Assembly: GCA_030248225.1 (NCBI GenBank) | Contig: JASANE010029951.1 | Location: forward strand, 1 to 64,000 | Direction: 5' to 3' | Source: Trileptium ribeirensis | Lineage: Eukaryota > Nematoda > Enoplea > Enoplida > Thoracostomopsidae | Length of the DNA: 64,000 nt | Shown here: positions 26,601-38,600 of the stretch, piece after piece | Position numbering within the stretch: position 1 is the stretch's first letter | How the letters are laid out: each line of letters starts with the position of its first letter | Translations under genes and position numbers: made by a program | Notes under the pieces: generated by a model | What the model was told of the DNA's origin: nothing | Database searches by the model: none | The model's input: the letters and a program-made list of their open reading frames with translations, nothing else

Positions 26601-29600
26601 AGAATGGCAACTGTTTGCTGTATTTTCCCAGGTTTTTTCTCTAAAAAGTGGGGGCATCGTATAGGTGGGCCTTAGCAACCAAAATCTGGTGGTATTTCAA
26701 CCCCTGCAGACACTGAAATATGATTTTTTAATTTTGGCAACTATTTTGCAACATTGTTAACATAAATTATTATCAAAAGTTAGTCATGAGAGCTCTGGTA
26801 TTAATTTCGCAATGCAATTTCGGAAATTGACCGACACGATTTGAATTATTTTTGTGTGTTTCTTGTCTGCTGATAGTTTTGCATATATTTTTTAGGTTTA
26901 TTGTTATCAGTCGCAGTGTTTCAGATTTTTCCTTGATAATGGTTTATAACTCGCTTGCACTAGTTTTTGCAATGCGTAAACGCCATAGAACAATGTACTT
27001 CTGGCGATTACGTCACTCAAAGTTTTGATAAGCTAAATTTTGAAATATATATCGAAGTCTATAGATATTGAATTTTACCGCACGTCGTTATATTATTATA
27101 GTACATTACGTCTGTACACGTGTTTATTCGTCAACGTATTATATAAGGTTTATCACCGCAGTGTAATTTGACTACGGTGTTGTACTTTAGAAATATTAGC
27201 GCTGAGATCATGGTGGTAATGATAATTAGCTTTGTCATTGTCAGCGGTTTATATAGATATATTATTCTGTTTTCCAATGTATATTTATACTGTATAATAT
27301 TTTAGGACTTTGACTTTATTCCATTCGATGGGCCTGTAGAGCTTACAACACCGGATCAAACTTTTTACGTGCTCGAGTTTTGGGGCTGTGATACTGATAA
27401 CATTCCGTCAGTGCCTCATAAAGTCTACTTTGGACGTTTGGTATGATTTATTAGTATAATTTTTTGGGATTTCATTTTTGCATCGGTGTGTAGTCATGGG
27501 AATGATTATGGCTGGGTTCGAAATGTGAATTGTGCTGGATTTGTTACCTTAAAGTATTTGTCGTGATTGCACATTCTCTAGATCAATCTTTGGTCTGTAT
27601 TTGTCGCAATGAATAACATGTCGTAATTACTGTGGTTGGTTGTATTTACTCTCAGGATTTTACAAAAATTGGTTTTCGCAAATCGGAATCAGTTGTGACC
27701 ACGAGAAATCGAACCAATGTTTTAGGCGTCGCGCGTAATACGGTAATAAAGCAATTAAATAAATCCTTTTCAAAGCTCTTCAGCTTGTGTTATTCGTTTG
27801 GTTGGATTGTTTTAAAAAGCACCACAGAACTGCTAAGCACATGCTATTACATTTTGTTTCAAGTTAGGTTTGCTTTATCCAAGTTTAATTTTTCAGTGAA
27901 ATGAAAAATGCACAGATTTGTCGTGTGTGCTATAATGAATCACTAATTTGATGATTCTGAGTATGCATCATCGCTTAAAGCACCCATCCATGTTGCCCAT
28001 ACGGGGACATAGCGGCTAGCAAACAGAAGCGGTATTTTGTATAATTCGCTCCAAAATCTAAATTGGCATGGCTCAGTTTTTATCGAAGTTGAAACGTCAT
28101 TGCACAGCCTTCACTGCAGCTACATTATATAGCTCCTTGTTAAACTAGCAGCTTGTAATTCTTTGGTACAGTGATTTTAACGAGCAGCGTATTTGACGTT
28201 ATTAGAAGTCGTTTAACTATATGTGTATGAATTTTCTACACAGCTAATGATTTTAAATTTAGCAATGGAAATATATTTTTTCTTACTCTGGTCAGATTCA
28301 TATTTTAAGAAAGTGAACTTGATGATAGGATCAACAAATAGGATAAAGTATTCTCTAATTTTACTATATTTCGGAAGCCAGGGCTTGTTTTTAGGTACAT
28401 GTGGATATCGTTTTCTTCGCGTGCATAAATGTTATTTAATGTAATATTGGATGGAGCAAAATAAGTGTCGATTAGCAGTTCTGTTACTATCGATTTTAAT
28501 GCGTTCATAATTGTTTTTTTTTGCTTTTTGCAAATTATATTTTACAAATGGTTATTCATTATAAAGGAAATTCATTCTCTATGCGATCGTAAGTGCCACT
28601 TTAGTATATTTTTCATTGACTTCAGATTGGATTTGGCCAAACGATGTTGCCCGATAAGTTTAATTTAAAAAAGCGTCGCTATATTGGCAATACCACTATG
28701 GACCCCTTGTTATCTCTTGTAATGGCAAATATTGCGCAAGTGAAAGAAAACGATCTCGTTCTGGATCCCTTTATGGGAACTGGTTAGTTGTTAAACGATT
28801 GTAATTATTATTTGGCTAAATTGGTTATTAACACATAGAAACGTAGTGTTGAATGTCTGGCTTCTCCAAAATGGGGGTGTGCATTTTTCGGCGCTCCTGG
28901 CTAAAAACAGGGGTCCCCGGCAAATAGCACCGTCGCACCCCCCAGAAAGTAAAAAACTCGTAAATTTTTCTTTACGAAAATCCCTTTACGACGTGTGAAA
29001 TTTGACTAAGTTCGTAAAAAATTGGTTGAAAAGTTGATTTTAACCTTAATAAAGACGTTTTAGCAGGGTTCCGAACAGCCCCACCCTTCACGGTAAATGT
29101 TCTTTGGCAAAATTGCCAGCGAATCGAGAAGCCAGAATATATGAACGAAGTGAAACATCTTAATGACGACGTAACAGGAACTGTATAACTAGGAACGCCA
29201 ATTTATTGCCTGCATTGTATACGACTTCCTCACAATATTAATTGAATTATGGAATTGCTGGTTGTCACGGATAATGGCCATTTCGAGACATAGAGCCGAA
29301 GTTGGACTTGAAAAACACTGTTTATCACCTTTATCAATTGGTATTGACCGCTTTCACAAATGCAACTTATATTTTTGAATATGGGGAATATTAAAACTGT
29401 GGTGACAGAAATATAACGAATGTTAATTGTCAACTGCTATGTTGCTTTCTAAAATACCCTTTTTCTCAGGAAACTCAGTAAATTTTGTCATCGCGTTCGA
29501 GGAGTTTGTTCATTGTAGAGGTGAGAAATACCCGGAATTCAGGCTGTGACTAGGAATGACTCTTCTGGAACCATGTCCGGCTAGGCTCTGAGGCTTCTGT

Positions 29601-32600
29601 CTTCGTGGCGACACGAAGATCCAGTCAGGTTAGGAGACTGGCCTGGTTGTGGTGTGGAGGCCATCTCTGTATATTCGGAGCTCCAAAGGACGGAAGCGTT
29701 TTGATCTACATTACTGTGTTTTCGAGTTTGTTTCGTCTTCATGTATGGTAGGGTTTGTTACACATTATAGTATTTCATTTTAATGTTTTCACTTCTCTTC
29801 CTTTCACAGAGTTGCGCTAATGTATTGTATTTTCTTTATGTTATAGACTATACCTTTTTACATATCAATTTTTCAAAAAATGTCAGAATATACCTCGGAT
29901 GGTAGCCGAACTCTTCACATTCGATCAATTTACGAAAGACAGTTATCGGATATTAGTGATTTGGAATATTTTAAAGGGAAGCTTTATATTAGTAAAGATT
30001 AAGCAGTTTACTATTATATACATTGATGGTATACAGACCATATATAATGGTAGGGTAATTCGGTACTTCATATTACATTTGGAAGTTCGGATTTCTTTTC
30101 TACTCTTTAGTACTGTATATTACATTTATTATAGTAACATGTTTGAGACTGGGTGTATGTATAAATGCACTTTATAGTACAATAATGATACATACTCGAC
30201 ATTTTCATCATATAACTTTAGCATATATATACATGTGTTGCTATGGTTATGTTATCTTAGTAGTTACATTGTGCGTATTTTCAGTATAATAGAGGTTGAT
30301 TCCTGATTTATTCGAATATTGGTATGATATAGATCATAAATTATTCGAATTTATGATTGTATCTTGTACATAATCATTAGATAATTTTAATAATAGAAAT
30401 TTTCGATTTAGTAATAGACCATAACGTTATAAAGAAACCACAAAAGGAACATCATATAGTTGCTGTTAGAGCTTTTTAGATAAATGTTGAAGGTAATGAG
30501 GGCAGTTCTTGCTGGTGGCAGCTGTTATGATTATGTTTTCTTTGTAAAATAACTTCGAAGGGCGGAGTTTTTCAAGATTCACTGGGCTCGGCTGTTACAG
30601 ATAGATTTGAAGCTCTGGCTCGGCTCTAGAACCGAGCCGAGCGATAAGCCTCAATTCTCATCTTTATTTCAATGGTTAGTGAATCTTTGACATGCCTCAC
30701 TATGGCAACGTGAAGTGTTGGCGATGTGTCGCGTTTTGTTTTCACACTCGACTGAAACAGCGAGCAAATTATAAAATTTCAAAGTAAAGTTTTATTTTAC
30801 CACTACCGAGTTGCGAGCGAACTGCGAATGAACAACAAGCCAACGGCGTTCAGTTATGGCGAGTACTGTTGCTACTATGTCGCGAAGTGCTTTCTAAAAT
30901 ATTAAAACGACTGTTCCATAGCAAAACAGTTCCAACATGTTTTGTGTGTTAATTTATCTAGTATATTAATACTGAGTAATGACGCATGGTCCTTCGTTCC
31001 CGCGTTGAGATTAGCTACGATTGGCGGATCAGTTTCATATAAAGTTTAACACTGTTTCATGATGTACATTTTGTAAATTTATAGCCATACATGCTCTTAG
31101 GGAAAAAGAGCTATTACCTTTGTGGCATCGCATAGCCCTCTCGCCGCGAAGCGCCATTCCACCTGACGGGTCGTCCAAACGCACGTCTCGCTCCATCACA
31201 CCACTCCCCCGCGAAGCCGAAAGCCGACCCTCCTTACCTTCGGACGTCGTGCATGTATGACTTGTACCCAAGAATGAGTAAGTTTCATTTACGCTGGATT
31301 TCTTTTCTTTTTCAGGAAGAAAGAATAATTTTTATTGATCTATTCGAAGAAATGATTATGAGGCTTGTGTACGAAGTACATTTAACCATTATCTAACCGG
31401 AGCAAAATTTATTTCATATGGTAGGCTTGTAATTTGTGCGCGGGTCACGCGTTCAATGCAGCACTAAATTTGACGTAGTGGAAACGATTTATGTTAAATA
31501 TTAGTCTCTCCCAACATTGAAAATGATGGAGTGTAGCGATCCAATAGCAGGCGACACTGGTAAGGAAAATTTAAACGAAGACTTACTACCGCCTATGTGT
31601 TCGGTCGCTTTTTACGCGTCTTTACAATTTAGGTAGCTTGTTGGTGGCGGCTGCGAAATTCGGCGCTTATGTGCTGGGAATGGACATCATGTATCAAACG
31701 GTTCATGCCATCGGTTCGTTTAATGGTTTCACTTTCATTTTGTTGAATAATTGGCTATCTCGTTTTTGGCCTAAAGTTTTGAGTTAACAAACAATGTTTT
31801 TTGGGGTCCACAGCTGGTGGTCTGGACCCAAAAAATTTTTGGTGGACCCACGCTGGAACCAGGGCAATTTCGGTTTAGGAGATATACGGTCTACTAATAA
31901 ATTCTATTACAAAGTGCAGGCTTTCAGCCGTTTATGCTTGCATGTGTATATAGTTGCTTGCTGCTGGTTTCTTGGATGGCCCTCGTTCTTTATCCTGGCT
32001 TTGGACAGACAGAGAATAATTTATGTATTTGTAATTATGTAATAATGTAAAATTGCGTTTCGTAATTATATTTCTTTATTGTGTAGAAAGAATTCTCGAG
32101 CCAAAAATTGTAAATCATCGACCCAGCGTTTAAGGTCTGGACCTAAAAAATTTGCTGGACCCAGGGTCAGTTTAAAAAAACCCTAGACAAAATGTGTACA
32201 TGTGACTTCATTTAGTGTTCTTCGCAGCGGTTACTGCGTATCGTTTGTGTAAACGATGAGACTTTTCTTTGATACAGCAGGATTTTTATGGTGAACCACG
32301 ATCCACAATACTCGCCACAATCAACCTCTGCTAGCTCGAAACTTGTTCTTGAGAAAATAAAATTTTATTTCGAAATTCTATAACGTTTTGTTCGCTCGCT
32401 CTCTCGTAAGGCGACAGTCAAATGGCACGAGTACTGTGTGCCCTACATAGATAACTTATTGTGCTTGAACTAAATATTGTTTATACTTATGTTCTGGCCT
32501 GTCCACAGCTCTCTAAATTGTGAGGGAGGGAACTTCGGGGCCCCATGTTCGTTCTCGGGGTAATTTCAAAGTGGAGTGGAATAAATTTTGTTTCAAAATA

Positions 32601-35600
32601 TTAAATATATCCAAATTTTATGTTTTACTGATGTGCATGTATTTTCAAAACAACGTTTTAGCATAAGAAATAGTGGTAACTAATGTATAAAAACTTTTTT
32701 CATATACAAAAAACATAAATTTTGAGACATAAAAATTTTTTGGATTTATTTGAACATGGGGGTTTCGGTCGAGTGGAGGGGGAGTGACGGACGTGGGGAA
32801 AATCTGTATGCTCAGCAGAATCATCGGTATTAGCAATTCCGATTGCGGAAGCGGAACTTTCTATCCACATGTCCCCCTGATGTATGGGACGTTAGTAAAT
32901 CGCATGGTTAGTAAGATTATTAGAATCAGTTGTTGGTTTATTCTTAATCTCGCCAGGATTATATTTCGTGTGGCAACATTGAACAGAATAATAATATAGT
33001 GTTAGTTGCTACTGAATACATGTAGCATATTATTTCTGTTCATAATGCATAGAGTTTATTTCAAAACACAATGTTTCTGTCAGGAAATCACTAATTTTGG
33101 ATAGTCACGTAAATTATTATCACTGATTATAGGCAAATCAAGCCGAAGTGACGTGAAATATCGTCAAGCTGACGAAAGTGTTCGCGCAAATTTCGAACAA
33201 TATGATCTCGAGGATCGCTACTTGGACGCGATCATTGGCGACTCGAGTAGGATCGACATTTGGCATTCGAAGTCGGTGTTTGACGCTATTATAACTGATC
33301 GTAAGTCAGTTATGCTTGAAGCCTTCTTCGAATCTCAGTTTGACTACTTACTGACTTCAATAATTGTACTGAACTGATATAATCTAGGCTGTCAATTCGC
33401 CCAAAATGTTGCCAGGGGTACGAACCTGGCCCACCTGGTGCGCAACCTTAGGGGGCATATAATTTTGCGACGGTGCATGGAATGGTGGTACCTCATGACT
33501 TCGAACCCTGTGGTTTCGAAGTGAGAGAATATTGCCAAAGTTCAGTGTTTTTGAGGAAAATGGTTAAAATTTGCGTCAGAAACGCTGCTAAAAGTGAGCA
33601 AAAGCCATTTTTAAACAGTTTTCACAAAATTGTGAAATTTTTAGCTTTAGAATGGGATCTCAGTAAATTTTAGAGAATTTTTTGTCAATTTGGGTGTGTT
33701 TTTACCGGGAGAAGCAAAAAATTTTTTCGGGGGGGGGCAGAAACCTGGGGCTCCACGTTTTTTGCCAAGGAGCACTTGAAAATGTCATGGGCTCGCCAAT
33801 TTAGAGAGCCCAGATAATGGTTGTTACATTGGTTTCATTTGACATTTTCTCTTGCTTCGTTTATGAGCGAGTACGGGCTCACAGATTTCATATTAATAAG
33901 TTTAATAATAACTGGCCTAAAATCAGCCTTAGGACCAAAATTTTACCTGGGCGCTTTGAGATGAGCAGCCCCAAGCACCTACCTGGGTAAAACCGAAAAT
34001 ACATGGGGGAATTCTTCCACCGCATGTTACCTGATTGAAAGCCGTGCTGTCCAGGTCAACTGGAAGGTTTATATTGTATTCTATAATGTTTTAATACTAA
34101 ATTTTATAATGATTTTGTTGTATATGTAACCACTGAAAACACGTATTTTTGCAGACCGCACTTCATTTTAGTTAAGATATTGTCATGAATAAACAAAATA
34201 TGTTTGGGGATTGTCGTAACCATTTTTGCTGGGACGATCATTTTGATGTCACCTCAAAATACCGGGGTGCTGCGGGTTTACTTGATTCGAAAATCCTCGG
34301 GGTCCCCTCCCGCTTTTGTGGAGAAGCCAGAGTAGTATATTAAAAGCACTTGCTCTGTAGGAAACCACTGCGTGCTTACAATGTGTAAATGGTAAATTTT
34401 CTACTGAACTACAACAGATTCAGTTCAATTTTATCTATATTTTGCTCTAAAAATTATGTTAAAATTTGCCGATTTCTCTGTTTTGATTCGCATAATATTT
34501 TCATAATCACTGATGTTTTCCTTGTAGCGCTCAATATGGAAGTAAATGTTGTAGGAATTAACTACCTGAAAAACTTACAACGATATTGTACAAAATTCAA
34601 CGATATGAGTATTGTATAAAACCCTCATCAAAAACTAAAGTTTGAAACACGTCTCCCAATTACATTGTTGCGATGACATTTTGTCTCACAGTGATCTCTT
34701 TGTATAAATCATACACACATGCTCGTCGGAGGCAGGGGTTATGTCCCTCGATTGGTCACCCAACCCCTTCCTGTCCTGCAGGCGCCGAAATTATGGGTGT
34801 ATTTCCGGGCGGCCTAGGGCCGGACCCACCCCTTTCCCTCGAGATGCCTAAGACCTCCTTTTCCGCAAACCCGGCAGGGGTTATGTCCCTCGACTGGTTA
34901 CCCAACCCCTCCTTGTCCTGCAGGCGCCGAAATTATGGGTGTTTTTCCGGGCGGCCTAGGGCCGGACCGATCCCTTTCTCGCGACATGCCTAAGACCTCC
35001 TTTTCCGCAAACCCGGCTGCTCCCCTGGGACTTTGGCTTTGAGTAGGTATGGTATGAATGCATTTGTAATTTCACGGAGTTCTATGAAAGTACTATGCGA
35101 CTGAAATTTTATAATAGTTAAATGCCTGGGACACTTCAAGGTTTTTATATGTACATGGATGCACGTAATGCAAGACATTCACGGTCAAAAATAAAAGGAA
35201 ATTTTTGCAGAAAAATTCGCGAATAGCAATTGAACAGCTGTTGATTTTTCGCGAACTATGCCCGAACAATTCGCGAAGGATTCGTAAAAATTTGCATTTA
35301 TTTATGACCGTAACTATAAATATTAAATGTATGTGTTTTCCGCAACTAATTATGATAAATGCTGAAAACGTTTGAGTCGTTTCGGGATTGCCACCGACTT
35401 GATTTGTTTCATTCATCTTGTCGATTCAAGTGGTATTGTACCTCACTTTTGGATTTTACAATAATTATAGTGATGTCAGTAATGTTCTCACAGTTGAATA
35501 TTTGGTCGTTGGTTTCGAGAATCAGCATTGGTAATCTTACCAGTATGGGCCTTGCGCAATCTACTAAATTTTGTTTAGTATAGCAATTTGGCCATATTAC

Positions 35601-38600
35601 CGCAACCGTAAATGATTGATTTGATTGGCGGTTTTTCCATTCTTTGTGGCATCTGTATTGTTTTGTGGCGAATTCTCGAGGAATTCTGCAATTGTTCTTT
35701 GATGTTTTGTGTCGTTCCATTTTATGTTGTTGCTGGCAAGGATGTGGATAAGATATAATATATTCAAAAGGAGAATTTGTGTTAGCGGGACGTTCCCTTG
35801 TTTTTCCGTTTATTGCGACTTATGTCTATAATTTCGTCTGTTTCATATACAGCTGGAGGCAGGGGTTGGTAAGAGCCACCGATGTAGCCAAGAGGACGTA
35901 TAGCCCATTTAATTTCTTCCAACGCTGGGCCCCCTGAACCCGGAACGGGTTGCCAACTGATCCCAGGCCCTGCAAATGGAGGCAAGTCTTTTCGACCGAG
36001 GAAATAATAGCCAAATGGATTTGATGAAGACCGACAGCTGAAATAGAATAATTATAATAGTATTCGGAGGCAAATGTGGTTTCACAAAACCCAGTTCAAA
36101 CAGGTGATTAATGAACAGGCTCAATGTTGTGTCAGTACGGCTTGCGTTTTGAATATTTTTCATAACGAGGAATGCGAACATTGTTTTGCTCTTGTCAAAA
36201 ACCCTTTTTTATAGGACAAATTTGTTTATGGTTATATAAGGAGGGTAGAGGGGTGCCGAGTTCTGGATCGCTTGGTTAACGGCTTGTCTTAACACAGGTC
36301 TTGTGCTACAAAAAATGATAAAATACATAAACACCATTATACAAGTTACTTCATAAACCACCATTGTAGCAAATTATTCATCGCTATCTTACTTATGATC
36401 TATAAGATCACCATGTTATACCGTATTTCATATATAATTTACCTTCGTAACGCTTGGAAAATATTAAGGGATCATGTATTATTGCTGTCAAATCTTTTAT
36501 AAGCGTAAAAATATTAACATTTAATGTAAAAGTTATATGAATACTACATTGCTTTTATATGTGTATTTTGTACATAATGACAGTTGAAACAAAACTAAAC
36601 ATTAACATAAATTCGATGAAAATTCGTGAGTTATTAAGTATCTGCTTCCACTGTGAATACTGTAACTTATTTGGGCTTTTTCAAAGAAATAAATGAATAA
36701 CCGTTAACTGTGTGAGAAGCATCCTACCAAAATCCATTTTGTTAGTTATAATAAACTAGAATAAGACTTACCATGGTTTGACCTAAACGACAATGCAAAT
36801 TGCACAACTGTTATTTTCCATTAGTAAGTTCAAGAAACAAAACCATCGTAGATATAGATAAGATGCAAACTAGACATGTTTTGAGTGTTAGCACAAGTTA
36901 GTTAACTATTTTTTGTGTCATTCTATGTCGGTAAGATGTCCTGGCTTGCTTTCCTTTTAAATAAAGTAGTCTATTCATTTTACGTATTGTGCCGCAGTGA
37001 TATAGCACTGGAGTTTCGTTCACTAGGGCTTAGACCGGAGTACGATACAGTTTTTATCCCCAACTTACTAGTGTGAAAATAAGTATTATGTGTTTGTTTT
37101 GTTGGTATGCTTTTGGTTGTAGTGCCTTATATGATGCCATAAATTAGGAGTTTGGCTATAATTACCTGTCCGTCATGGTGCCGATCACGGTTTGACATGT
37201 TTAGGTTTACGCAATTAAAAATGATTAATTTTTCGTAGTGGTATTAAGGCTGTTTGTCTGATTTTGTATATATTATGACTTAGTATGTCGTTTGGAGATC
37301 ACATACACGTTGCTACGAAGGTATAACATGAGGATAGTATAAACAAGAGAGCATAACCGAAGTGTATGTCACTTCGCTGGACTCTATTTTTAACCCGTCT
37401 TTTATGGCGCCGGCGTTTTCAGCCTCACATCTTTCATGCCTGGAAAGCCATAATATACAAACTTACCACGTTGTGTGGGGGTGTATATTAACCGCCTAGT
37501 TTTGATGGAGGCTAGATCGCTGCTCCCCTGGTTTTGAGGTAGGTCGATTGAGCCGATAATAGTTGTTCAACAAGCCCTTTATCACAACTAGGAGAATCCG
37601 AAGTACCCCTCCTCAAAATAAGGAGAATGCAAGCTCTTGGGGTCTGTGCGTGAAACACCAGAAGTGAGGGGGGTTTTAGGGCTGAAAATTTTTTTCATCA
37701 AACACGAGTTAACATTAAAGTGCCTGGAAGTGACAACTCTTCCCTTATGAATATTCTCCATATAAATAATTGTGTATCATTGACAGTAGGAATCATATCA
37801 TTAACACAAACATTGTCATGCGTTTCTTACTGGTTGCAATGATTGCAACGGTAATGGCTGCTAATTTCCATTAACCAAACGGTTGGGTTGTCGTATCAAC
37901 TCGCTTGATAATATTTGCTTAAGCCCCATAAAGGAGCCGCCAATGTAACCAAGCGGTCGAATCAGGAATGTTGCTGACTTGAGGGCTTGTTCGTTTGAGC
38001 CCGGAACTGGAGCCCAGCTAAATCCAGGTCCAGCAAAAGTCGGCAGCACTTTACAACCCAAGAAGTAGAAACCAAACACATTGGATGATTTGGTGCAGCT
38101 GTAATATACAAGTTACTTTGGAACAAGGTCCTTTCACAAAAGAGAGTCGTTGATATTTCTTTTAAAAATTTCTGGCTGAGTGTCACTCCTAAATGAGCTG
38201 TTTTAACCCTTTCATGCCCGAATTAATTTGTGTATCGTGCAATGTTTGTCAAAGTCAAGCCTGCGCCAGGGATCGAACCCGAAACGCACGGATGAAACTT
38301 GTGTACGCAAGCCACTGAGCTATCTGAGAGCTGTTGCTCGGTTCCTTAAGGAACCTCACTATGCGAGCGAATAACAACGCACGTTCAAACGTATGATATA
38401 CGATAAACTCAGTAAACACGAGTCGCAATGTGCGTTGGGTCCATTTGGGCCTAGTGGGCATGAGAGGGTTAAACTGTAAATACTTTTGGTTAAAACAATC
38501 GGAAATATTACTTTTAAGTTTGGTAAAACACTTATTGAGCCAATAATTCCTACACAGCTCTTTTTACGGCTGCAATCAGAAATAACATCTCAAAAATCGA

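Larger units (their letters stand above)
15726..30395 (-). repeat. Right arm of giant inverted duplication
   Basis: This is the reverse-complement partner of 41-14675. Flanking regions such as 16.8-21 kb and 24.9-30 kb match the left arm closely. The stretch of about 21.4-24.8 kb matches poorly, with many one- or two-base insertions and deletions as well as substitutions. That stretch contains TRMT11 exons 3 and 4. Beyond 30395 the sequence is unique and the TRMT11 gene continues, so this arm is the one still attached to the rest of the gene. Confidence 0.95.

Noticed and set aside
34673..34993. 106-codon frame rich in Pro and Gly
   Set aside because: It is entirely explained by the 2 x 142 bp GC-rich tandem duplication.
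36990..37065. Possible third tRNA-like sequence (cagtgatatagcac)
   Set aside because: An A-box-like word is present but the B box is not convincing.
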